From: Bordetella trematum
GTDB lineage: Bacteria; Pseudomonadota; Gammaproteobacteria; Burkholderiales; Burkholderiaceae_B
Direction: 5' to 3'
Assembly (NCBI RefSeq): GCF_900078335.1
Contig: NZ_FKBR01000009.1
Location: 60,121-124,120 of the forward strand
DNA length: 64,000 nt
In this document: positions 1 to 9,817 of the stretch, piece after piece
Position numbering within the stretch: the stretch's first letter is position 1
Layout of the letters: every line of letters begins with the position of its first letter
Made by a program: the position numbers and the translations under genes
The notes under the pieces: generated by a model
Told to the model about the DNA's origin: nothing
Database searches by the model: none
What the model saw: only the letters and a program-made list of their open reading frames with translations

Positions 1-1158
1 TCGCATTTCTTCCAGCTGATCCTGCCTTCGCTCTATGTGTCGCTGGGCCTGGCCTTCGACCTGGATTTTGCGCGTCTGGGTCTGCTGGTGTCGGTGTTTT
101 TCGTGGTGTCCGGGCTGGGACAGGCTTCTTCGGGGTTCGTGGTCGACCGGGTCGGGGCGCGGCCGGTGCTGTGGTTCGGCCTGAGCTGCTTCGTGCTGTC
201 GGCCGTGCTGATCGGCTCGGCCAACGGCTACGCCATGCTGATGGTGGCTGCCGTGATCGGCGGGGTGGGGAATTCGATTTTTCATCCGGCCGACTATTCG
301 ATCATCAATCACCGTGTCAGTGCGGCCCGCCTGGGGCATGCCTATTCGGCCCATGGTCTGACCGGCAACCTGGGATGGGCGCTCACGCCGGTGTTCATCA
401 CTTCCATCACGCTGTTGTCGAACTGGCGGGTGGCGACGTTCTCGGCGGCTGCGCTGATTGCCTTCATCTTGTTGCTGACCATACTGGGGCGTGACCTGCT
501 GGGCGGCGCCGTGCCGCAGGAAAGCGGTGCGCAAGGCAAGTCCGGCGCACCGCAGCAAAGCGCATTGCAGACGCTCAAGGATCTCTTGGCGCGCCCGGCG
601 CTGTGGGGGGCTTTCCTGTTTTTCGCGGCGACCTCGGTGGCGTTTTCGGCGGTTCAGAACTACACCATCCCGTTGCTCGGTCAGCTTTACGATCTCTCGC
701 GGGTCACGGCCAGCACGGCCTTGTCGGGGTATATGCTGGCCTCGGCGGCCGGCATGGCGGCCGGCGGCTTTCTGGTGTCGGCCACGCCGCGCACCGAGCG
801 CACCGTGACGGCGGCGCTCATCCTGGCAGGCCTGACGCTGGTGCTGCTGGCCATGGGCTGGGTGCCGGCCTCGCTGGCCGCCTTCGTGGTGGGGCTGGCC
901 GGCTTCTGCTCCGGCGTGGCCGCGCCTTCGCGCGACATGCTGATCCGTCGCGTCACGCCCAAGGGATCGACCGGTTCGGTCTATGGCCTGGTGTATTCGG
1001 GCATGGATGTGGGGTCGGCGCTCGGACCGCTGGGTTTCGGCATTCTGCTGGATGCGGGTCTGGCCAAGGGGCCCTGGATCGGCGCCGGCCTGGCGTTCGC
1101 CGTGGGCGCGCTGCTGGCGCAGTGGATTGCCGTTCAGGCGCGCCGCAGCGCGGCCTGA
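1..1158 (+). CDS. MFS transporter, 5' truncated by window edge
   Basis: The reading frame is open from base 1, so the N-terminus lies outside the window; 385 residues are visible. It is a very hydrophobic protein with about a dozen predicted membrane segments and a loop after segment 2 containing DRVGARP, the typical MFS motif-A position. The pattern GNSIFHPADYS followed by HGLTGNLG resembles the fosmidomycin-resistance (Fsr) branch of MFS, where an FHP segment precedes a similar Gly-rich helix. It probably exports or exchanges a small organic molecule across the inner membrane; the substrate cannot be told. It converges with queF, with 21 bases between the stop codons. Confidence 0.88.
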   Translation, partial: SHFFQLILPSLYVSLGLAFDLDFARLGLLVSVFFVVSGLGQASSGFVVDRVGARPVLWFGLSCFVLSAVLIGSANGYAMLMVAAVIGGVGNSIFHPADYSIINHRVSAARLGHAYSAHGLTGNLGWALTPVFITSITLLSNWRVATFSAAALIAFILLLTILGRDLLGGAVPQESGAQGKSGAPQQSALQTLKDLLARPALWGAFLFFAATSVAFSAVQNYTIPLLGQLYDLSRVTASTALSGYMLASAAGMAAGGFLVSATPRTERTVTAALILAGLTLVLLAMGWVPASLAAFVVGLAGFCSGVAAPSRDMLIRRVTPKGSTGSVYGLVYSGMDVGSALGPLGFGILLDAGLAKGPWIGAGLAFAVGALLAQWIAVQARRSAA

Positions 1159-1179
1159 ATCGCGCGGCGGGGCAGGGGC

Positions 1180-2022
1180 TTACTGGCGGGCAGTCCGAAG
1201 GTTGGCGGGCGGGGCATCCTGGCGGTTGCTGCGCCAGGGGTTGATGTCCAGTCCGCCGCGCCGGGTATAACGCGCGTACACAGTCAGTTCGCTGGGCTGG
1301 CAGGCGCGCATCAGGTCGCAGAACATGCGTTCGACGCAGTGCTCGTGGAATTCCGTGTGCTGGCGGAAGGATACGATGTACTTGAGCAGTGCTGCCCGGT
1401 CTATCGGGCGGCCCCGGTAGCGGATCTGCACGCTGCCCCAGTCCGGCTGGCCGGTGACCGGGCAGTTGGACTTCAACAGCTGTGATACCAATGTTTCCTC
1501 GACCTCGTCGCCCGGCAGGCAGGCCAGCAGTTCGGGCGCCGGCTGGTAGCGGTCGATCTCGATATCCTGCTTGTCGAGATTGAAACCGGCCAGTTCTCCG
1601 ATAGCCTGGCCGCTGAAATGCTGCGGCAGCATGAAATCCATCGCTATGGTTGCGCCGGCGGCCTTTGACAGGTCTTGCTGCAGGCGCTCGCGCAGCGCAT
1701 GGGCGTTGGGCAGGCGTGTCTGGTTGAACGAGTTCAGGTAGAGCTTGAACGACTTGGACTCGATGATGAAGGGGCTGTCGGCAGGGATGGCGAAACTGGC
1801 CATGGCCACGCGCGGCTTGCCCTTGGCATCCAGCCAGGAGAGCTCATAGGCCGTCCAGATGTCGACCCCGCGAAACGGCAGAGGCTGACCAGCCAAGGGG
1901 GGAAGCTCGGACAGCCCCAGCCCGGCACGGTTCTCGGCGCGCGGAATGGGGAACAGCAGCGAGGCGTCATATTCGCTGGGGTAGGCCACATGATGGCCCA
2001 GCGGCGCATGGGAAAGCGGCAT
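1180..2022 (-). CDS. queF: NADPH-dependent 7-cyano-7-deazaguanine reductase QueF
   Basis: QueF reduces preQ0 to preQ1 in queuosine (tRNA wobble base) synthesis in the cytosol. The protein is collinear with the long (E. coli type, about 280 aa) QueF: ESKSFKLYLNSFNQTR substrate segment, LLKSNCPVTGQPDWG carrying the nucleophilic Cys and the general-acid Asp, EFHEHCVER, and the C-terminal RRGGLDINPWRS. The start at 2022 (280 aa) is chosen by length; in-frame starts at 2052 and 2106 give 290 and 308 aa, and none has a clear Shine-Dalgarno sequence. No other queuosine gene is nearby. Confidence 0.95.
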   Translation of the reverse strand: MPLSHAPLGHHVAYPSEYDASLLFPIPRAENRAGLGLSELPPLAGQPLPFRGVDIWTAYELSWLDAKGKPRVAMASFAIPADSPFIIESKSFKLYLNSFNQTRLPNAHALRERLQQDLSKAAGATIAMDFMLPQHFSGQAIGELAGFNLDKQDIEIDRYQPAPELLACLPGDEVEETLVSQLLKSNCPVTGQPDWGSVQIRYRGRPIDRAALLKYIVSFRQHTEFHEHCVERMFCDLMRACQPSELTVYARYTRRGGLDINPWRSNRQDAPPANLRTARQ

Positions 2023-2339
2023 GGCAAGAAGGCAAAGATCGGAAAGCTGCATTGTAGGCGTTCGACAGGCGCTTTTTTTTGCATGGTGAAAACCGTATGC
2101 CGGCATGTGAAAGCGTATGCTGCAAAGCAGCGAAAGCAGATTTCACGGCAGCAAATGAGTTTTCATATTATGAAATGAAATTCGTAATTCATTGATTATA
2201 AATAGAAAAATAAATGGATTTTCTCTGATGGAAGAGGGTCGCTGCTGCGCAGCATCCTCGTAGACTGTTTCGCACGGATTCGCGGCAGACCCAGACCCTG
2301 AATCCCTAGTCTTGCAAAACCATCCCTCGGAGGAACATC
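2023..2339. other. Intergenic region between queF and aceA
   Basis: About 317 bases without a gene, holding the divergent promoters of queF and aceA. The central part (about 2160-2220) is strikingly AT-rich for this genome, as expected for a promoter and operator. It contains a 15-bp palindrome (2161-2175). A hairpin near 2234-2259 (GAGG...GCTGC/GCAGC...CCTC) may lie in the aceA leader RNA. No convincing small ORF or RNA gene is seen. Confidence 0.6.
2161..2175. promoter_or_regulatory. Palindromic candidate operator upstream of aceA
   Basis: TTTCATA-T-TATGAAA is a perfect 7-1-7 inverted repeat in AT-rich DNA, 165 bases before the aceA start codon. Its size and symmetry suit a dimeric helix-turn-helix repressor. 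Which regulator binds is unknown; IclR-type or short-chain fatty acid regulators of the glyoxylate shunt are possibilities only. Confidence 0.45.
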
Positions 2340-3662
<1,323 letters not shown>

Positions 3663-3699
3663 GCGCCGGCGCGTTTCGTATGTAGGGTGGAGTGCTTTG

Positions 3700-3726
3700 G
3701 GGTGCCGCTGGGCACCCCTTTTTTTT
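3700..3726 (+). terminator. Rho-independent terminator of aceA
   Basis: An 8-bp GC-rich stem, GGGGTGCC pairing with GGCACCCC around a 4-base loop, is followed directly by seven T. It lies 38 bases after the aceA stop, before the next gene set. Confidence 0.9.
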
Positions 3727-3855
3727 GCGGGCGGGTCGGCGGGGCCGGGCAAATCCGACCGCTTTGTATCCTGAGGGGAAACAAACTGGTTCCGCCTGGC
3801 GGCTATTTCCCGGGCAGCGATGTCTCTACAGTGTTCGAAACGCTGGAGGAGACTA

Positions 3856-4719
3856 ATGTTCGAGACCGATTTGTACCGTGGGCAGCGGGTGCTGGTGACG
3901 GGAGGGGGGACGGGGCTGGGCTTTGCCATGGCCGGCAAGCTGGCTTCGCTGGGCGCCGAGGTGCACCTGTGGGGACGCCGCGAGGCCGTGCTGCACGAGG
4001 CCGCGGCTGCGCTGCGCGAGACGCACGGCGCCCAGGTCTTCACGCATGCGCTGGATATCCGGGATGCCGCCGCGGTGGCCCGGCAGGTGGATCACATCTG
4101 GCAGCAGCATGGTCCGCTGACGGCGCTGATCAACAATGCGGCAGGCAACTTCGTCAGCCGCACCGAGGATCTAAGCATCAACGGCTTTCATGCCATTTCC
4201 GATATCGTGTTCCGGGGGACGTTCTACGTCACGCAGGCGGTCGGCAGGCAATGGATCGCGCAGGGGCTGCCGGGCGCGGTGCTGTCCATCGTGGTGACCT
4301 GGGTCGACACCGGTGCGCCGTTCGTGGTGCCTTCGGCCATGTCCAAGGCGGGGCTGGACGCAATGACCAAATCCCTCGCGGTGGAATGGGGGCCAAAGGG
4401 TATCCGCCTGAACGCCATTGCGCCGGGCGTGATCCCGACCGAAGGGGCCAGCCAGCGTCTGCGCCCCGGCATCGAGGGCAACCGGGATTCGGCGCGCCAG
4501 CGCGAGCTGGACAATCCCATGCGCCGGCTGGGCACGGGCGAGGACATCGGCAATCTGGCCGCCTTCATGCTGGCCCCGGGCAACACCTGGCTCAACGGCC
4601 AGACCATCACGCTCGATGGCGGCGATGCGCTGGCCAATGGCGCCTACTTCACCGACTACCAGGCCTGGACCGATGATGACTGGGCCCTGGCCAAGGCCAT
4701 GGCCAAGGGGGCCCGCTGA
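3856..4719 (+). CDS. SDR oxidoreductase, 2,4-dienoyl-CoA reductase-like
   Basis: A 287-residue short-chain dehydrogenase with TGGGTGLG (15-22) for NAD(P) binding and NNAAGN (93-98). It aligns with mitochondrial/peroxisomal-type 2,4-dienoyl-CoA reductase (DECR) in the active-site stretch: Asn98, Ser160 and Lys164 sit at the spacing of DECR Asn148, Ser210 and Lys214, with FVVPSAMSKAG conserved. The catalytic Tyr (DECR Tyr199) is Trp149 here. Start 3856 is chosen because GGAGGA lies five bases upstream; an earlier in-frame start at 3820 has no such site. It overlaps the acyl-CoA ligase gene by one base (TGATG), so both probably act on the same CoA thioester pathway. Confidence 0.85.
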   Translation: MFETDLYRGQRVLVTGGGTGLGFAMAGKLASLGAEVHLWGRREAVLHEAAAALRETHGAQVFTHALDIRDAAAVARQVDHIWQQHGPLTALINNAAGNFVSRTEDLSINGFHAISDIVFRGTFYVTQAVGRQWIAQGLPGAVLSIVVTWVDTGAPFVVPSAMSKAGLDAMTKSLAVEWGPKGIRLNAIAPGVIPTEGASQRLRPGIEGNRDSARQRELDNPMRRLGTGEDIGNLAAFMLAPGNTWLNGQTITLDGGDALANGAYFTDYQAWTDDDWALAKAMAKGAR

Positions 4720-6218
4720 TGAGACCGCAACCCCATTCCACTTTGCTGTGCGAAGGGCAGGCGCTGGACCCCGCGCAGCAACAGGAGCGCGGCCTGCGCC
4801 TGGCGCAGGGGTTGGTGCAATTGGGTCTGCAGCCCGGCGATGTGCTTGCCGTGTTGCTGAAAAACTGCCTGCAGTATGCCGATGTGGTGCATGCCTGCCG
4901 TCTGGCGGGTGTGGTGTACTGCCCGATCAACTGGCATTTTACGGCCTCGGAAATCGCTTACCTGCTGGAAGACAGCGGCGCCAAGGCCTTGCTAAGCAGC
5001 CAGGATCTGCTCGATGCGCTGCAGCCGGCGTTGCAGACGCCGATTCCCAGGCTCGTCATCGACGCGGCCTCTGGCGGCTGCGACTACGAGACCTGGCTGG
5101 CCGAGCAGCCGCTCTATGATGGCCCGCTGGTCGCCCCCCGTGGCCATATGGCCTACACGTCAGGCACGACCGGTCGTCCCAAGGGCGTGGTGCGCGATAC
5201 ATTCCCGATCGAGGAACTGGCGCAGCGCCAGGCCGTCAACCGCAAACTGGTGGAGACGGCCTATGGTCTGCGCCACGGCGCGCGCACCCTGCTCACGGCG
5301 CCCATCTATCACAGCGCACCAAGCCTGTACTTCCAGAATGCCTTGATGCTCAGCGAGTGCGTGGTGCTGACTTCTCGCTTCGATCCGGAGCAGTTTCTGC
5401 AACTGGTCCAGACGCACCGCATCGATACGGCCTACATGGTGCCCATCATGTATGTGCGCCTGCTGCGTCTGCCGGCGCAGGTGCGCCAGCGTTATGACAT
5501 TTCGTCCTTGCGCTTCATCGCCTCTACCGGCTCGCCGTGTGCGCCTGAAGTGAAAAAAGCCATGATCGAGTGGATGGGCCCCATCATCCACGAAACCTAT
5601 GCCTCCAGCGAGGCCGGCCTGGTCACCTTCATGCATGCCCAGGATGCGCTGAGCCGTCCGGGCAGCGCCGGGCGGCCGCTGCTCGAGGCCAAGGTGAGGA
5701 TCCTGGACAAGGCGCGTCAGCCCGTGCCCGTGGGCGAGGTGGGGCTGATCTACGTACGCCAGCCTGCCTATGCCGATTTCACCTATCGGGGCAACGAGGC
5801 TGCCCGGCGGGCCATCGCCTTCGATGATCTGATCACCCTGGGAGATATGGGGTATCTCGACGAGGAAGGTTTCCTGTATGTCTGTGACCGCGACTCCGAT
5901 CTGGTGATTTCCGGCGGGGTCAACATCTACCCGGCAGAGATCGAGAACGAGTTGCTCAAGCATCCCCAGGTATCGGATTGTGCGGTGATCGGCGTGCCGG
6001 ACCCCGAATACGGCGAAAAGCTGTTGGCGCTGGTAGAGACGGCGGGCGAGCCGGACGAATTGCAAAAGGCGCTGCCGCAATGGTTGAAGGGCAGGCTGGC
6101 CGCCTACAAGCTGCCGCGCGGTTTCGTGTTCCAGACCTTGCCGCGGGACGACAACGGAAAAATCGCAAAAAGAAAGCTGCGCGACGCCTATTGGGGATCG
6201 TCGCAGCGCAAGGTGTGA
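4719..6218 (+). CDS. AMP-dependent acyl-CoA synthetase/ligase
   Basis: A 499-residue member of the ANL superfamily that activates a carboxylic acid to its CoA thioester through an acyl-adenylate. Visible are the AMP/phosphate-binding loop YTSGTTGRPKG (near 145-155), YASSEAG in the A5 region, the hinge GDMGYLDEEGFLYVCDR, the GGVNIYPAEIE motif, and C-terminal NGKIAKRKLR carrying the catalytic Lys. Translationally coupled to the preceding SDR and followed by a Bug receptor. The cassette therefore looks like uptake, activation and reduction of an organic acid; the substrate is not evident. Confidence 0.93.
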   Translation: MRPQPHSTLLCEGQALDPAQQQERGLRLAQGLVQLGLQPGDVLAVLLKNCLQYADVVHACRLAGVVYCPINWHFTASEIAYLLEDSGAKALLSSQDLLDALQPALQTPIPRLVIDAASGGCDYETWLAEQPLYDGPLVAPRGHMAYTSGTTGRPKGVVRDTFPIEELAQRQAVNRKLVETAYGLRHGARTLLTAPIYHSAPSLYFQNALMLSECVVLTSRFDPEQFLQLVQTHRIDTAYMVPIMYVRLLRLPAQVRQRYDISSLRFIASTGSPCAPEVKKAMIEWMGPIIHETYASSEAGLVTFMHAQDALSRPGSAGRPLLEAKVRILDKARQPVPVGEVGLIYVRQPAYADFTYRGNEAARRAIAFDDLITLGDMGYLDEEGFLYVCDRDSDLVISGGVNIYPAEIENELLKHPQVSDCAVIGVPDPEYGEKLLALVETAGEPDELQKALPQWLKGRLAAYKLPRGFVFQTLPRDDNGKIAKRKLRDAYWGSSQRKV

Positions 6219-6246
6219 TTCATTCAAAGCATCGAGGAGATAACCC

Positions 6247-7218
6247 ATGAAAAAACTGGCAATCGCCATCTGCCTGCTGGCGACCGCAGCCAGCGTTTCG
6301 GCGCAGCAGCACGCCTTCCCCGACAAGCCCATCCGGCTGATCGCACCCTACGCCCCGGGCGGCTCGGCCGACGTGCTGGCCCGCACGCTGGCCAATTCGC
6401 TGGCTGCCGAGATCAAGCAGCCGGTGATCGTGGAGAACAAGCCCGGCGCCAATACCATCATCGCGGCCTCGGCCGTGGCGCGCGCGCCGGCCGACGGCTA
6501 CACCCTGCTGCTGGCCAGCAATGCGAGCATGGTGCTCAACCCGCTGCTGTACAAGAAGCTTACCTACAACCCCGATACCGAACTCAAGCTGATCAATATC
6601 CTTGCTGAAGCGCCCTTGGTGCTGGTGACCAACAGCCAGACCGGGATCAAGGATATCGAGGGCCTGAAAGCCTATGAAAAGGCCCGCCGCGGCCAGCTCA
6701 ATTACAGCTCGATCGGCCTGGGCAACCCGCTGCAGCTGACCACCGAGCTGATCAAATCGCGCCTGGGCGTGGGGGCCACCCATATCCCGTTCAATGGCAG
6801 CGCCCCGGCGTTGACCGCACTGATGTCCAACGATACGCAGATGATGGTGGATGTGATCGGCACCTCCCTGCCGCAGATCAAGGCCGGCAAACTGGTGCCC
6901 ATTGCCACTACCGGGCGCGAGCGGCTGGCATTCCTGCCGCAGACACCGACGATTGCCGAATCAGGGTTTCCGGACTTCCGCGCCTCGACCTGGTTCGGCA
7001 TCGCGGTGCCGATGGCCACGCCCACGCCCGTCGCACAGCGGCTGCAGCAGGCGATCGATACGGTCATGCAGGATCCTGCCTTCATCACCACCCTGAACAA
7101 TCAATATCTGGTGGCGCAGCCGCCGCAGACCCAGGCCCAGCTTGACGCCTTTGTGAAATCGGATGGGCAGATGTGGCGTCAGGTCATTGCCGACAACCAT
7201 ATCGCGCTGGACAACTGA
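6247..7218 (+). CDS. Bug-family (TctC) periplasmic binding protein
   Basis: A 323-residue extracytoplasmic solute receptor of the Bordetella uptake gene family, usually binding carboxylates for tripartite tricarboxylate transporters. The N-terminus (MKKLAIAICLLATAASVSAQ) is a clear Sec signal peptide, followed by the family pattern FPDKPIRLIAPYAPGG, the Gly-rich ligand loop, then VVENKPGAN. GAGGAG lies just before the start. It lies 28 bases after the acyl-CoA ligase gene and is likely co-transcribed with it. No membrane components (TctA/TctB) are present, which is common for Bug genes. Confidence 0.93.
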   Translation: MKKLAIAICLLATAASVSAQQHAFPDKPIRLIAPYAPGGSADVLARTLANSLAAEIKQPVIVENKPGANTIIAASAVARAPADGYTLLLASNASMVLNPLLYKKLTYNPDTELKLINILAEAPLVLVTNSQTGIKDIEGLKAYEKARRGQLNYSSIGLGNPLQLTTELIKSRLGVGATHIPFNGSAPALTALMSNDTQMMVDVIGTSLPQIKAGKLVPIATTGRERLAFLPQTPTIAESGFPDFRASTWFGIAVPMATPTPVAQRLQQAIDTVMQDPAFITTLNNQYLVAQPPQTQAQLDAFVKSDGQMWRQVIADNHIALDN

Positions 7219-7237
7219 GCGCACAGGCCGAGCCGCC

Positions 7238-8131
7238 TCAGGAGACGAACCGTTTCAGGTTCGTCCTGAGGAAGTCGGTCATCACCTTGACCGCCTGGGA
7301 CGGGCGACGATCCTCGGCCGTAATGATGTAAAGCCGGTCGCCCAGCCCCGAGATGCTCCAGTCGGGGCAGACGCGTTGTACCGACCCCATGCGCAACTCA
7401 TCCATCACCATGTAGTGAGGCAGCGCCGCGACGCCGCAGCCCTTGAGCATCGACTGCTTCAGGAACGGGAAGTGTTCGCTCGTCAGGTAGGGCTCGCACT
7501 TCAGCGCGATCTCCTCCTGCTGGTTGCGGATCGTGATGGCATAGGTCTTGCCGTCGCCAGGCGGCAGTATCAGCACGCCGTGAGGGATCTCGGTGGGATT
7601 GGCGAAACGGTGGCTTTTTGCGAAATCGCTGTGGGCGTACAGGCCGAATTCGACCGGCCCGAGATCGCGCGCCACCAGATGGTCCTGCACGTCCTTGGCC
7701 AGCCGCACCGCCACGTCGATCTTCGCGCTCATCAGGTCGTTGACGCGGTTGGAGAACAGCACCCGGATGCGCACCTGCGGGTAGCGTTTGTGAAAGGCCA
7801 GCAGCAGGTCGGCCAGATACACTTCTCCCAGGCCGGTGGGGATGCTGAGCCTGACCGAGCCGCTGACCACGTGCTGCAGCGCGTCGAGCGCTTCGCGTGC
7901 GGATTCGACTTCCTGGATGATGCTGCGACCGTGGGCATAGAGCACTTCGCCGGGGGCCGTCAGCAGGATGCGCCGGGTGGTCCGGTGCAGCAGCTTAACG
8001 CCCAGTGACGTCTCCAGCGCCTTGAGTTCCTTGCTGACCTTGGAGCGGGTGACATCGCGCCGTCGGGCTGCCGCGCTCAGGCTGAGCGCATCGACGATCT
8101 CCACGAAGTTGCGGATGAGGTTGATGTCCAT
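7238..8131 (-). CDS. LysR family transcriptional regulator
   Basis: About 297 residues. The N-terminal winged helix-turn-helix (residues about 4-62) contains the standard [24 protein letters not shown] pattern, split here as a recognition helix, and HRTTRRILLTAPGE; the remainder is the LysR substrate-binding domain. The start is set at MDINLIRNF; a start three codons earlier (8140) is equally possible and a longer frame to 8269 adds a non-homologous Arg-rich tail. It converges with the Bug gene (19 bases apart) and is the obvious candidate regulator of the SDR/ligase/Bug cassette, though it does not lie divergent from that promoter. Confidence 0.88.
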   Translation of the reverse strand: MDINLIRNFVEIVDALSLSAAARRRDVTRSKVSKELKALETSLGVKLLHRTTRRILLTAPGEVLYAHGRSIIQEVESAREALDALQHVVSGSVRLSIPTGLGEVYLADLLLAFHKRYPQVRIRVLFSNRVNDLMSAKIDVAVRLAKDVQDHLVARDLGPVEFGLYAHSDFAKSHRFANPTEIPHGVLILPPGDGKTYAITIRNQQEEIALKCEPYLTSEHFPFLKQSMLKGCGVAALPHYMVMDELRMGSVQRVCPDWSISGLGDRLYIITAEDRRPSQAVKVMTDFLRTNLKRFVS

Positions 8132-8365
8132 GCCGTTCATGCCGGCGGCGCACAGGGCGGGGCTGCCCGGCAGGCGGTAGGTTGGTGGATCGGTGCGCTC
8201 ATGGTGCCGCCGCTCTCGGTTGGGCTTGTCGTTGTGTTGCGGGAGGCCGGGCAGCCGTCGGGCTGCCATGCGGGCGCTTCTGCGCCGGCGGTGGCCGCCG
8301 CAAGGGCGTTGTGTCGCAAAAAGTGTAGTGCGTATCGCGCCAAAGCGCGACCGCCCGCCCGGTCC

Positions 8366-8851
8366 TCAGGCCGGCAGCGGCACGTTCAGGCTGGCTTTCA
8401 GACAGCCCAGCGCGACCGAGGTGCGAAAGCGCCGGATGTTGTCGTCGCCGCGGAACAGGCGTTCGGTGAGGGCCTCGTAGTCCGCCATGTTGCTTGCGGT
8501 GATCACCAGCAGATAATCGGCCTCGCCGGTGATCGGATAGCACTGTTGCACAGCCGGCTCGGCCAGGATGCGCGCGCGCAGCGTCTCGGTATGGCGCGGG
8601 TGTTCGTCATGCAGATGCAGCTCGACCAAGAGGGTAAGCGGGCGGCCCAGCAGGGTGGGGTCAAGCACGGCCACTTCGGCGCGGATGACGCCGCTGGCGC
8701 GCAGCCGCCGTATGCGGCGCTGAACCGCCGGCGCCGACAGGTGGATGGCGCGCGCGATCTCGCGCTGCGGCACGGTGTTGTCGCGTTGGAGGATGGCGAG
8801 AATGGCCAGATCGAAGGAATCCAGCTCGATGGCGGCGGGAGATGGCATCAC
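8366..8851 (-). CDS. Lrp/AsnC family transcriptional regulator
   Basis: 161 residues, the usual size for the family. The N-terminal helix-turn-helix includes LDSFDLAILAILQRDNTVP and IHLSAPAVQRRIRRL; the C-terminal half is the RAM effector domain with a GEADYLLVI segment that in relatives contributes to amino-acid binding. It is transcribed divergently from an EamA amino-acid-exporter-like gene with 71 bases between the starts. This suggests that it controls that exporter in response to an amino acid. A second ATG one codon downstream could be the start. Confidence 0.9.
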   Translation of the reverse strand: MMPSPAAIELDSFDLAILAILQRDNTVPQREIARAIHLSAPAVQRRIRRLRASGVIRAEVAVLDPTLLGRPLTLLVELHLHDEHPRHTETLRARILAEPAVQQCYPITGEADYLLVITASNMADYEALTERLFRGDDNIRRFRTSVALGCLKASLNVPLPA

Positions 8852-8922
8852 GAGAGCGAAAATTTCATTCGGACATGTTAAATAGAGCCCAAATAAAAAT
8901 CGTAACGCAATAAAGTTCCGGC
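8852..8922. promoter_or_regulatory. Divergent promoter region, lrp-like / eamA
   Basis: A 71-base intergenic region containing an AT-rich block (AAATAGAGCCCAAATAAAA) that must hold both promoters and, by analogy with other Lrp-exporter pairs, the regulator's binding site. No unambiguous -35/-10 pair is assigned. Confidence 0.45.
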
Positions 8923-9810
8923 ATGTCTACTTCTCGCTACACCGCTTTGCTTCCTCCCCTGGCGATTCTCGGGGCGGTCACGTTTCTGGGTCTGGGGACG
9001 TCCTGGGCCAAACAGGTTCTTTTTCCCCTGGTGGGGGCGCAGGGCACCACCGCCTTGCGGGTTGGCTTGTCAGCCATGCTGCTCTTGCTGTTGTGGCGGC
9101 CGTGGCGCTGGCGGCTCACGCGCCGCGATCTGCGCATGGTGGCGGCCTATGGCGCCGCGCTGGGCCTGATGAACCTCTGTTTCTATCTGTCGCTGCGCAC
9201 GATTCCTTTCGGGGTGGCCGTGGCGATCGAGTTTTCCGGGCCGCTCGCAGTGGCCTTGCTGTCTTCGCGCCGCGCCGTCGATTTCGTCTGGGTGGCGCTG
9301 GCCATGGCCGGTCTGGGCCTGCTGCTGCCCTTGGGGCATAACGTCAGCACGCTCGATCCGCAAGGCGTCATGCTGGCCTTGATGGCAGCGGTCTGCTGGG
9401 CGACCTACATCCTGTTCGGCAAGCGCGTCGGCCATCTGCATGCCGGCCATTCCGTGGCGCTGGGCCTGGCCGTCGCCGCGCTGGTGGTGGTGCCGGTGGG
9501 CGTGGCCCATGCCGGCGCCAGCTTGCTCACGCCGGCCGTCCTGCTGGTGGGCCTGGGGGTGGCGGCACTTTCCAGTGCGATTCCCATCTCGCTCGAAATG
9601 GTGGCGCTCAAGCGTTTGCCGCAGCAGGCCTTCGGCATCATGATCAGCATGGAGCCGGCCGTGGCGGCGGTGCTGGCGCTGGCTTTGCTGGATGAGTATC
9701 TGAGCCTGACCCAATGGCTGGCCATCGGCATGATCGTGGCCGCTTCCATGGGCAGCGCCCTGGGCGCGCCGCGTCCGCCGGCGCCTGCCTCGCCGGCGGT
9801 GCCGGCCTGA
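8923..9810 (+). CDS. EamA/DMT family transporter (RhtA-like)
   Basis: A 295-residue inner-membrane protein with ten predicted transmembrane helices in two EamA repeats. Its second half, with SSAIPISLEMVALKRLP and MSMEPAVAA-like sequence (MISMEPAVAAVLALALLDE), is characteristic of the RhtA threonine/homoserine exporter subgroup. The divergent Lrp-type regulator supports amino-acid or amine efflux. It converges with the biotin genes, 7 bases from the end of bioC-bioD. Confidence 0.88.
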   Translation: MSTSRYTALLPPLAILGAVTFLGLGTSWAKQVLFPLVGAQGTTALRVGLSAMLLLLLWRPWRWRLTRRDLRMVAAYGAALGLMNLCFYLSLRTIPFGVAVAIEFSGPLAVALLSSRRAVDFVWVALAMAGLGLLLPLGHNVSTLDPQGVMLALMAAVCWATYILFGKRVGHLHAGHSVALGLAVAALVVVPVGVAHAGASLLTPAVLLVGLGVAALSSAIPISLEMVALKRLPQQAFGIMISMEPAVAAVLALALLDEYLSLTQWLAIGMIVAASMGSALGAPRPPAPASPAVPA

Positions 9811-9817
9811 GCGCGCG

